In this document: positions 8,507-14,088 of the stretch, piece by piece
Numbering within the stretch: position 1 is the stretch's first letter
How the letters are laid out: every line of letters begins with the position of its first letter
Assembly: GCA_030450335.1 (NCBI GenBank)
Contig: JAKDIS010000039.1
Coordinates: 1 to 20,544 of the forward strand
Source of the DNA: Corynebacterium sp.
Lineage (GTDB): Bacteria > Actinomycetota > Actinomycetes > Mycobacteriales > Mycobacteriaceae
Length of the DNA stretch: 20,544 nt
Direction of reading: 5' to 3'
The notes under the pieces: model-generated
Told to the model about the DNA's origin: nothing
Database searches by the model: none
Seen by the model: the letters and a program-made list of their open reading frames with translations, nothing else
Translations under genes and position numbers: made by a program

Positions 8507-9025
8507 TTATGAGGCCTCCCAGCCGGCCAAGTCGGCGAGCACCAGAGCGATTTCCTCAGGCGTCCGTCCGCCGGTCGGGATGCGGTGTACTGACGGCGCC
8601 GCCTTCTTCTCGAGGAACGACGCGGCCTTTGTGCTTCGCTCGATGTGCTCCCGGAGACTGTCCCCGTGTTCACGGCGTTCCAGGCGATACTTGGCGGTCG
8701 CGTCGGTCGCCTGCAGCAGCACCGAGGTTACGTCCGGATCGCCACCCACGGCTGCGGCAAGTTCGTCCACTTCCAGGACCGAGACGGTGTTGGTGTAGAT
8801 CAGCCGGTGGTAGCCGTCGTCGCGGTAGTTCGACCACACGGCAGCGAGATTTCGCTCCGCCATCCGCTGCCTCCACGGGGAGGGGTGGGCCAGATCGAGA
8901 GCATCACCTTCGATGACGGCATGTGTGACGTCCTTCGAAGCCAGCAGGTCATGGAGCGCGAAGGCCACGGTGGACTTCCCCACGCCCGAGCGTCCGCCGA
9001 TGAAGAGGATCTCTGGTCGGTTCAT
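8507..9025 (-). CDS. P-loop NTPase, small kinase-like protein
   Basis: 172 residues. The Walker A motif is GRSGVGKS at residues 11-18 after a hydrophobic strand (EILFIGG). The remainder looks like a small-molecule kinase fold: IEGDALDLAHPSP after strand 2, as in adenylylsulfate kinase/gluconate kinase-like proteins, and an Arg-rich lid (YRLERREHGDSLREHIERS) near residues 115-135. The substrate is not evident. It is 80 bp downstream of higA and 38 bp upstream of the HIT gene, all on the same strand. The start ATG 9025 has weak SD support. It could belong to a toxin-antitoxin-associated accessory block or simply be a metabolic kinase. Confidence 0.72.
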   Translation of the reverse strand: MNRPEILFIGGRSGVGKSTVAFALHDLLASKDVTHAVIEGDALDLAHPSPWRQRMAERNLAAVWSNYRDDGYHRLIYTNTVSVLEVDELAAAVGGDPDVTSVLLQATDATAKYRLERREHGDSLREHIERSTKAASFLEKKAAPSVHRIPTGGRTPEEIALVLADLAGWEAS

Positions 9026-9067
9026 GTCTACATCGTTTCACGGTGGGGGACGGCAGCCGGCCGTGCA

Positions 9068-9089
9068 GGCATCCACTGGTGTGGATGCC
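9068..9089 (-). terminator. strong hairpin between higA and the P-loop gene
   Basis: GGCATCCAC and GTGGATGCC form a perfect 9-bp stem with a TGGT loop in the 80-bp gap. No U-run follows on the minus strand. It may be a factor-dependent terminator, attenuator or RNA-processing site. Confidence 0.45.
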
Positions 9090-9105
9090 GAGGCGTCGGC
9101 GGGGG

Positions 9106-9444
9106 TCAGGCGGGTCGGGCGGAGGTGTCCAGGGCGGAGATGCTGCTGGTGTCGGTGCATTGGCTGGCCTGCCACAGGTCGTATTCCACCTGCAGTCCAA
9201 GCCAGAATTCGGCGGAGTTGCCGAAGTAGGCGGACAGGCGGAGGGCCATGTCGGCACTGACCCCGATGGTTCCGCGCACCAGCTTGGAAATCTGCGAACC
9301 GGTGGTGTGGATGTCCTTGGCCAGGCGGTACTGGGTGACGCCCAACGGTTCCAGGAATTCGATCCGCAGGATCTCGCCGGGGTGGGGAACGGGCACGACT
9401 GCCGCGTCATCGGCGCGGTCAGCGGTGGTAGTCGGTGAAGTCAA
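9106..9444 (-). CDS. higA: HigA-type XRE antitoxin
   Basis: 112 residues. The typical HigA opening HPGEILRIEFLEPLGVTQYRLAKDI leads into an XRE helix-turn-helix (about residues 34-60, recognition helix GSQISKLVRG), then the family signature MALRLSAYFGNSAEFWLGLQVEYDLW. The protein should neutralise the HigB toxin and repress the operon. The start is probably TTG 9444, because AAAGGAG ends 9 nt upstream; TTG 9450 would have only 3 nt. The gene overlaps the end of higB by 26 bp, a toxin-first order usual for higBA. Confidence 0.9.
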   Translation of the reverse strand: MTSPTTTADRADDAAVVPVPHPGEILRIEFLEPLGVTQYRLAKDIHTTGSQISKLVRGTIGVSADMALRLSAYFGNSAEFWLGLQVEYDLWQASQCTDTSSISALDTSARPA

Positions 9445-9736
9445 CGTCAACAGCTCCTTTGTCTGTCCAGATGAATATGATGCGCCACTGTGCATTGACG
9501 CGGATGGAGTGGTAGCCGGTCAGGCTGCCACTGAGGCGTTCGAGATGATTGGCTGGCGGGACACGCAAATCGTTGATGTTGGTGGCACGCGCGATCATCA
9601 CCAGTTTTCGGCGGACGGCTGCTCGGAGCTCCGGGGGGATGTACTTGGGCGCGGCACCGGTGGTGTGGAAGCGCTGCAGGCTGTTTCTCCGGAAGTCCAC
9701 GCAACGTATGGTATCACAGTGTGAAACTAGGATCAC
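9419..9736 (-). CDS. higB: HigB/RelE-family toxin (putative mRNA interferase)
   Basis: About 105 residues from GTG 9736. The sequence follows the HigB plan: TIRCVDFRRNSLQRFHTTG, AAVRRKLVMIARATNINDL, LERLSGSLTGYHSIRVNAQWRIIFIW and C-terminal VDVDFTDYH. HigB toxins cleave mRNA on the ribosome; this is family knowledge. The start is uncertain because HigB proteins usually begin near the TIRC position, where the codon is ATA, so GTG 9736 adds about nine residues. No SD precedes GTG 9736, but TACAGT lies 6 nt upstream, which suggests a leaderless mRNA. Base composition here is clearly more AT-rich than in flanking metabolic genes. Confidence 0.88.
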   Translation of the reverse strand: MILVSHCDTIRCVDFRRNSLQRFHTTGAAPKYIPPELRAAVRRKLVMIARATNINDLRVPPANHLERLSGSLTGYHSIRVNAQWRIIFIWTDKGAVDVDFTDYHR

Positions 9737-9762
9737 ATATTGACTGTATGATCATGATGTGA
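9714..9762 (-). promoter_or_regulatory. higBA promoter and putative operator cluster
   Basis: A -10-like TACAGT (plus strand 9743-9748) ends 6 nt before the GTG start. Around it are TCACA/TGTGA half-sites: the palindrome TCACAGTGTGA at 9714-9724, TCACAT at 9733-9738 and inverted ATGTGA at 9757-9762. Overlapping ATGATCAT/ATCATGAT lies at 9748-9758. HigA-type antitoxins autorepress by binding such palindromes; which one is used is inferred. Confidence 0.5.
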
Positions 9763-9773
9763 CTCTATTGTCT

Positions 9774-10060
9774 TGACGGCCGTGCTCAGGGGTGCGAGTC
9801 GGATTCCGGGAAGATTCTTCACCGGGGGTGAGGGCGCTGATCGTGAAGAGGATACGCGGGCCCTGGAGTTTCGCCAGTGCTGCGGCCAACAGCGTCCCTT
9901 ACTCGTTCAGAGTCGCCCTACCGTTGCGGACGGCCACGGGTCGAGTACGGGTCGGGCACGGTTGTTGCCCTCCGTCTCGATGGCGCGCCGCCTGCTGTGG
10001 CAACAAAGCGCGCGAATGGGTAGGGGCCATCACGTGTGGTCCCTGCATGTGTGGACGGTA
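9774..10060. other. gene-poor stretch, possible untranslated RNA
   Basis: No reading frame on either strand shows a recognisable domain or convincing start. Short frames here look like translated noise around the tRNA-like sequence. The stretch ends at a strong plus-strand intrinsic terminator, so a plus-strand transcript is expected, but no RNA family was recognised. Confidence 0.4.
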
Positions 10061-10140
10061 GAACCCCTCCGTCGTTGCTCGGAGGGGTATTTTTTTAGTG
10101 AATCCGACCGCGGGGATCGAACCCGCGTATTCAGCTCGGG
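10061..10140 (-). repeat. direct repeat copy 1 (tRNA-Gly 3' part plus terminator)
   Basis: It matches 11931-12010 in the same orientation: hairpin, spacer ending in AGTG, T arm and anticodon-arm 3' side. The two copies bracket the permease gene. Confidence 0.7.
10063..10097 (+). terminator. intrinsic terminator on plus strand
   Basis: CCCCTCCG and CGGAGGGG form an 8-bp GC stem with a loop of about 8 nt, followed by TATTTTTTT. No plus-strand protein gene lies directly upstream. The hairpin is homologous to the one next to the intact tRNA-Gly at 11934-11962. Confidence 0.75.
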
Positions 10141-10146
10141 TATCCG
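10099..10146 (-). pseudogene. tRNA-Gly 3'-half remnant
   Basis: The minus strand carries the 3' part of an anticodon arm (CGAGCTGAATAC), a complete T arm (GCGGG TTCGATC CCCGC) and a diverged acceptor end, without the matching 5' half. It aligns with the intact tRNA-Gly at a fixed offset of 1870 bp; 10111-10140 matches 28 of 30 positions. No folded full tRNA can be made, so it is a fragment or attachment-site-like duplicate. Confidence 0.7.
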
Positions 10147-10323
10147 ACACGTGGGGGCTCGGCTTCCAGCTGGGCTGTCACTGTTTCCCGGTTCCGGGTT
10201 CTCCAGCGCCAACGCTGCGGTCGCGCGCGATCGTCACAGCACGCCCAACGTACCCGCAGATGCCTCACAGGCGTTCACTTTTTCCATTTGCTGACCTGGG
10301 GCATGGTTCGGATGACAGGTAGG

Positions 10324-11763
10324 TCAGCTACCGCGCTTCGCGGCGAGAGCCTCGAGCAGCTTCTCCTCGGAGTCCTCGCCGCCGGCGATGCCCGAGGGTA
10401 GGCGCAGGGCGAAGAAGATGCCGAACACCCACCACAGCCCGAAGAGGATCCACGGGCCGAGGCTCAGGAACGCGGGGAGTCCGGGAAGGTAGAGGGCCAG
10501 CATCGCCGCCGTGGCGAGGACGGCGAGGACTCCGACGACCTTCCCGGTGACGGGACGTCGTCCGACCATGAAGGGGCGCTCCATCGAAGGCTCGCGCTTG
10601 CGCAGGATCAGGAAGACGACGGCGACCATCAGGTACGTGATGACGATGCTGGGGCCACCGGCGTCGACGGCCCAGTCGAGCATCGCCAGGCCGAAGAAGG
10701 CCGCCAGTCCGGTGACGGTGCCCAGGAAGAGCAGGGCGTTGACCGGGGTGCCGGTGTTCTCGTTCATCCGGCCGAACCAGGCGGGGATCATCCCTGACCT
10801 GGACATCGCCCAGAGCAGTCGGGACGCGCCCACCATGAAGGCGTTCCACGTGGTGATCACTCCGGCGAGTCCGCCGGCGATGACGAGCTTGCCCCACAGG
10901 TCATTGCCCAGCATGTAGGTCAGGGCGTCTCCCGTTGCCAGGTCGAAGGACTCGATGGCAGAGGTCGGGGCGGCGAGGGAAGTGGTCGAGACGATGATGA
11001 TGTAGAACAGGGTCGCCGCCACCACGGAAATGACGATCAGTTTTCCCAGCTGACGTGGCGGGACGTTGGACTCCTCGGCCGACTGCGGGATGACGTCGAA
11101 GCCGACGAAGAGGAACGGGACGACGACGAGCACCGCGACCATTCCTGACGTCCCGTTGTTGAAGAAGGGTTCCACGTTCTCGACCTTGCCGTTGAAGATC
11201 GAGGAGACCAGCAGGACCAGGCCGACGATGACGAGGAAGAGGATGATGGACGTCTGGAAGAGGCTCGACCCCTTCATCCCGCGGATGTTCATCCAGGTGA
11301 GGACGACGGCGGTCGCAGTGCCGATCAGTGCCCAGGTGAGGTACACGGGTTCGCCGCCGATGGAGTACATCGGAACCTGGGCGAGGTCGGGGAAGAGGTA
11401 CGTCGCCGCGCGGGGGACGGCCACGGACTGGAACATCGAGACGGTGACGTACCCGCCGATGATCCCCCACGAGCCCAGCAGTGCAAGCCGGGGACCCATA
11501 CCGCGCATCAGGTAGTTGTGCTCCCCACCTGCGAAGGGCATGGCGGACGCGAGCTCTGCGTACACGAGTCCGACGAGGACCATGATCCCGCCGCCGATGA
11601 GGAAGGCGATGATGGCGCCGCCTGCGCCGGCGTCCTCGATCCACCCGCCGGTGAGCACGATCCAACCGAATCCGATCATGGATCCGAAGCCGAGGCAGAA
11701 GATCCCCAGGTTGCCCAGCGACCTCTTGAAATGTCGGTCAGTGGAGGTCGTCGTCGGTTCCAT
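10324..11763 (-). CDS. APC-family amino acid permease
   Basis: Integral membrane protein of 479 residues with about 12 hydrophobic segments, the usual size for amino acid-polyamine-organocation transporters. TM1 has the unwound-helix Gly pattern (FCLGFGSMIGFGWIVLTGGW). TM6 region VVVPFLFVGFDVIPQSAEESN fits the conserved permease motif, with MSRSGMIPAWFGRMNENTGTPVNAL in the loop after TM8. The substrate cannot be assigned. ATG 11763 was chosen because AAAAGG lies 5 nt upstream; GTG 11769 is in frame but too close to the SD. No classical terminator follows: the 8-bp inverted repeat 10290-10297/10321-10328 overlaps the stop and lacks a T-run. The gene lies between an intact tRNA-Gly and a tRNA-Gly fragment, suggesting possible insertion as a cassette. 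Confidence 0.9.
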   Translation of the reverse strand: MEPTTTSTDRHFKRSLGNLGIFCLGFGSMIGFGWIVLTGGWIEDAGAGGAIIAFLIGGGIMVLVGLVYAELASAMPFAGGEHNYLMRGMGPRLALLGSWGIIGGYVTVSMFQSVAVPRAATYLFPDLAQVPMYSIGGEPVYLTWALIGTATAVVLTWMNIRGMKGSSLFQTSIILFLVIVGLVLLVSSIFNGKVENVEPFFNNGTSGMVAVLVVVPFLFVGFDVIPQSAEESNVPPRQLGKLIVISVVAATLFYIIIVSTTSLAAPTSAIESFDLATGDALTYMLGNDLWGKLVIAGGLAGVITTWNAFMVGASRLLWAMSRSGMIPAWFGRMNENTGTPVNALLFLGTVTGLAAFFGLAMLDWAVDAGGPSIVITYLMVAVVFLILRKREPSMERPFMVGRRPVTGKVVGVLAVLATAAMLALYLPGLPAFLSLGPWILFGLWWVFGIFFALRLPSGIAGGEDSEEKLLEALAAKRGS

Positions 11764-11785
11764 GTACACCTTTTCTTGATTGTGA

Positions 11786-11798
11786 CCATTATTAATGG
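11786..11798 (-). promoter_or_regulatory. permease promoter with palindromic operator
   Basis: CCATTATTAATGG is a perfect palindrome with 6-bp arms, 23 bp upstream of the permease ATG. On the minus strand it contains TAATAAT, a good -10, so a repressor at the palindrome would cover the promoter. No clear -35 is seen. Confidence 0.5.
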
Positions 11799-11933
11799 AG
11801 GGAACTGTAGTCCTGCCTAACCTTTGGTGGCGAATTCCGCGGGGCCAACGGCAGGAGGCGAGTGCGGGGTAGGCATTCAGCAGCAGCTGATGCTGCAGCG
11901 CATGCCGCGTCCTGGCCTACTACTACGACGAAA
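11799..11933. other. intergenic between permease and tRNA terminator
   Basis: About 135 bp without a supported gene. It includes CAGCAGCTGATGCTGCAG-type short repeats near 11879-11898. Confidence 0.35.
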
Positions 11934-12010
11934 CCCCCTCCGGTGCTGCTCGGAGGGGGTTTGTTCAGTGGAGCCGATGACGGGAATCGAACCCGCGTAT
12001 TCAGCTTGGG
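11931..12010 (-). repeat. direct repeat copy 2 (within and downstream of tRNA-Gly)
   Basis: Same-orientation partner of 10061-10140, comprising the hairpin terminator and the 3' part of the intact tRNA-Gly gene. Confidence 0.7.
11934..11962 (-). terminator. tRNA-Gly terminator, apparently bidirectional
   Basis: CCCCCTCCG and CGGAGGGGG pair around GTGCTGCT. T-rich tails occur on both sides: GTTTCG when read downstream of the tRNA on the minus strand, GTTTGTT on the plus strand. Confidence 0.7.
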
Positions 12011-12042
12011 AAGCTGATGTTCTACCATTGAACTACATCGGC
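11969..12042 (-). tRNA. tRNA-Gly (anticodon CCC)
   Basis: A complete 74-nt cloverleaf with encoded CCA. Acceptor GCCGATG pairs with CATCGGC; the D arm contains AGTTCAATGGTAGA; the anticodon arm is CAGC-TTCCCAA-GCTG, giving anticodon CCC; the T arm is CGGG with TTCGATT and CCCG. Discriminator base T precedes CCA. It is transcribed away from dcd and followed by a hairpin terminator. Confidence 0.95.
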
Positions 12043-12143
12043 GATCGCGCCTGAGGTCAGCACGGTGGGCTGTCTCATGCACTGCGGACGACTTTAACAC
12101 AGCCCAGCGGCGGGGTGGCACAACGGGGTGCCTGCTGGTCGGC

Positions 12144-12149
12144 TAGGGT
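12144..12149 (+). promoter_or_regulatory. dcd -10 element, leaderless start
   Basis: TAGGGT fits the corynebacterial TANNNT -10 and ends 7 nt before GTG 12157, so transcription would begin at or next to the start codon. No SD is present. Confidence 0.5.
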
Positions 12150-12156
12150 AAGTGAC

Positions 12157-12768
12157 GTGCTTCTTTCCGACCGAGACATCCGCGCAGCCCTCGGTTCAGG
12201 TGACCTCGCCCTGGACCCGTTCGACCCGTCCCTGATCCAGCCGTCGAGCATCGACGTACGTCTCGACCGCTACTTCCGGGTGTTCAACAACTCCCGGTAC
12301 ACCCACATCGACCCGCGCCTCCCGCAGGAGGACCTCACCACCCTCGTCGAGGTCGGTGACGGCACGGGGGAGGACGGTGTGCCCGTCAACGACGGCGGAG
12401 TGGAGTCTGAGGCGTTCATCCTGCACCCCGGCGAGTTCGTCCTCGGCTCCACGCTGGAGTTCGTCACCGTGCCGGACAACCTGGCGGCCCGGCTCGAGGG
12501 GAAGTCGTCCCTGGGGCGCCTCGGCCTGCTCACCCACTCGACGGCCGGGTTCGTCGACCCGGGCTTCAACGGCCACATCACCCTGGAGTTGTCGAACACG
12601 GCGAACCTGCCGATCGCCCTGTATCCCGGCATGAAGATCGGGCAGCTGGCGCTGTTCAACCTCTCGAGCCCCGCGGAGGCTCCCTACGGCTCCGGCCCCC
12701 TGGGCTCGAAGTACCAGGGGCAGCGCGGCCCCACCCCGTCGAAGGCGTACCTGAACTTCCGGAAGTAG
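12157..12768 (+). CDS. dcd: dCTP deaminase (probably bifunctional, dUMP-forming)
   Basis: 203 residues. It converts dCTP to dUTP, and in actinobacterial homologues on to dUMP, supplying thymidylate synthesis. The N-terminus [17 protein letters not shown] is the standard Dcd start, which fixes GTG 12157 over the longer in-frame opening at 12115. [11 protein letters not shown] (27-37), [14 protein letters not shown] (112-125) and the catalytic region [17 protein letters not shown] (131-147, E144) are intact. An acidic insertion, around residues 65-84 ([20 protein letters not shown]), makes it longer than the roughly 190-residue forms known from relatives. It is followed by a strong hairpin terminator. 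Confidence 0.96.
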   Translation: MLLSDRDIRAALGSGDLALDPFDPSLIQPSSIDVRLDRYFRVFNNSRYTHIDPRLPQEDLTTLVEVGDGTGEDGVPVNDGGVESEAFILHPGEFVLGSTLEFVTVPDNLAARLEGKSSLGRLGLLTHSTAGFVDPGFNGHITLELSNTANLPIALYPGMKIGQLALFNLSSPAEAPYGSGPLGSKYQGQRGPTPSKAYLNFRK

Positions 12769-12788
12769 CCCCAGAGCTTCTCCGCACA

Positions 12789-12830
12789 CACCTCGCCCCC
12801 GGGAGCATTGCTGCTGCCGGGGGCGAGGTG
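12789..12830 (+). terminator. dcd terminator hairpin
   Basis: CACCTCGCCCCCGG and CCGGGGGCGAGGTG form a perfect 14-bp stem with a 14-nt loop, 20 bp after the dcd stop. The tail CTGACGTTTC is only weakly T-rich. It may also serve the convergent response regulator transcript. Confidence 0.75.
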
Positions 12831-13033
12831 CTGACGTTTCAAGAGGAGAATGCTCAGCTACCGTATACGGGTCCTTTCGCCGGGACGTGTCTATGCGATG
12901 ATGACGTTTCACTGCGTAGGTTCCGGTGACCACCGTGACTGTGGTGTCTCAGCGACCTCCGGAGGCGCTGATATTCAATCTACGAACCCAGCATTAAAGG
13001 ATCATGGCAACGCGGTGCGGTGTCGCTGGGGGC
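12831..13033. other. intergenic between convergent dcd and response regulator
   Basis: No convincing gene. It contains the palindrome CCGTATACGG (12861-12870), a 10-bp direct repeat TGACGTTTCA (12832-12841 and 12902-12911) and palindrome CCTCCGGAGG near 12957-12966. A plus frame from ATG 12850 runs antisense into the response regulator and is rejected as a gene. Confidence 0.4.
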
Positions 13034-13786
13034 TCACTGCCGTGTCTGTAGGACGTCGTCCGGACGGAATCCGGCCTCGGTCGCCAGCACGGCGAGCTGC
13101 ACGCGGGACGACGCCCCGAACCGGCCCAGCAGCTGCGAGACCTGCTTCTTCACCATGCTGGACGACCGGCCGGTCTTCCTGCTGATCTCCGCGTTGGACA
13201 TGCCGACGCACAGCAGGGCCAGCACGCGCTCCTCCGAGGCGGGCAGGTGCGGGAGCGTCGGGGCACCCGGATACCGGGGCGGCTCGGCTGCAGGTGGCGC
13301 GTGGTTGGCGCCCTGCAGAGCCGAGTTGTCCGGGGAGTCCTGGGACAGGTGCCGAACCAGGTTCGACGCCGGCTGTGGACTGACCACAGTTCCGCCGCCG
13401 ACGGTGGCGAGCACCGTATCGATGATGAACTCGGGACGTGAACTCTTCAGAATGTAACCCCGCCCGCCCTGGGCGAGGACGGAGAGCATCGTCTCCTCCT
13501 CGTCCAGAGCGGTCATCGCCACGAAGACCGGGGGGTCCGGTAGCTCCTGGATTCTTCCCAGGAGTTCCACGCCGTCCATACCGGGCATGTGGATGTCGGC
13601 GAGGACGACGTCGACAGGGGTCTCCGGGGTGCAGGCGTCGAGGATCTCGAGTGCGCCTTGGCTTGTGGACGCCTCGCCGACGACCTCGATCTGCTCGCCC
13701 GCAGGCGAGCCGAAGTAGAGGCGCAGCGACGAGAGGACGAGTGGGTCGTCGTCCACGATCAGTAGGCGGACAGGGCTTGAGTGCAT
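13034..13786 (-). CDS. NarL/FixJ-type LuxR response regulator
   Basis: 250 residues. The receiver domain has acidic pocket D12-D13 (LLIVDDDP), phospho-acceptor D64 in VLADIHMPGMDG, T92 (MTAL) and K114 (ILKSS), so it looks phosphorylatable. A Pro/Ala-rich linker of about 30 residues leads to a LuxR-type HTH at about 182-237 (LPASEERVLALLCVGMSNAEISRKTG). ATG 13786 is chosen because it begins MHSSPVRLLIVDDDP; a longer GTG start at 13831 would overlap the peptide gene and lacks an SD. It lies 26 bp downstream of the peptide gene and its obvious partner is the histidine kinase at 14089-15375. Targets are unknown; autoregulation of the operon is possible. Confidence 0.93.
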   Translation of the reverse strand: MHSSPVRLLIVDDDPLVLSSLRLYFGSPAGEQIEVVGEASTSQGALEILDACTPETPVDVVLADIHMPGMDGVELLGRIQELPDPPVFVAMTALDEEETMLSVLAQGGRGYILKSSRPEFIIDTVLATVGGGTVVSPQPASNLVRHLSQDSPDNSALQGANHAPPAAEPPRYPGAPTLPHLPASEERVLALLCVGMSNAEISRKTGRSSSMVKKQVSQLLGRFGASSRVQLAVLATEAGFRPDDVLQTRQ

Positions 13787-13812
13787 GTCAGACAGATTGC
13801 TGGTGATATGTC

Positions 13813-14055
13813 TCAGCGTCCGCGGCACCACGGGTGGTACGGGTGGTACTTGCAGTTGAAGATGTCGAAGGCGGCGCGCTTGGCGTCAACGGTCCACGAC
13901 CCGGAAAGGCCCGAGGATACGGCTGACGACGAGGTGGTGGAAGCTTCGGGGAGTGCGGTGTCTGCGGATGCCACGCCGGAAAGCAACCCGCCTGTGAGGA
14001 TCGCGCTGGTGGCTGCCAGGACGAGCTTGCGGCCCAGTGGTGTCGAGTGGGACAT
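13813..14055 (-). CDS. small secreted two-cysteine peptide precursor
   Basis: 80 residues, no family recognised. The N-terminus is a clear Sec signal peptide: GRK at 8-10, a hydrophobic core LVLAATSAILTGGLLSGV, and ASA at 29-31 before D32. The predicted mature peptide is about 49 residues: a Ser/Thr/Ala-rich half, SGSWTVDAKRAAFDIF, then NCKYHPYHPWCRGR. C68 and C77 could form a ten-residue disulfide ring rich in Tyr, His, Pro and Trp. Translation is well supported: AAGGAG lies 5 nt before ATG 14055. It is 33 bp after the histidine kinase and 26 bp before the response regulator, all on the same strand. A signal, antimicrobial peptide or target of the two-component system are all possible. Confidence 0.82.
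   Translation of the reverse strand: MSHSTPLGRKLVLAATSAILTGGLLSGVASADTALPEASTTSSSAVSSGLSGSWTVDAKRAAFDIFNCKYHPYHPWCRGR
13831..13848. repeat. 9-bp tandem repeat inside the peptide gene
   Basis: CGGGTGGTA occurs twice in tandem on the plus strand. It encodes the duplicated Tyr-His-Pro of the candidate ring in the secreted peptide. Confidence 0.8.
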
Positions 14056-14088
14056 AGGTGCTCCTTGGATCGAGGTGAGGGGTGTTTA

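Noticed and set aside
10290..10328. 8-bp inverted repeat GCTGACCT/AGGTCAGC at the permease stop as a terminator
   Set aside because: The spacer is 23 nt, the second arm overlaps the stop codon and no T-run follows on the minus strand.
10061..12042. A complete integrative element with integrase
   Set aside because: Only a permease lies between the tRNA repeats; no recombinase, replication or transfer gene is visible, so only an island remnant is suggested.
11824..12054. Short frames across the tRNA-Gly and its copy (GIEPAYSA-type peptides)
   Set aside because: These are translations of the antisense tRNA gene, a known kind of false annotation.
12850..13185. Plus-strand frame preceded by AAGAGGAGA
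   Set aside because: The SD-like sequence is too close to the ATG, the product is unlike any protein, and it runs antisense into the response regulator.
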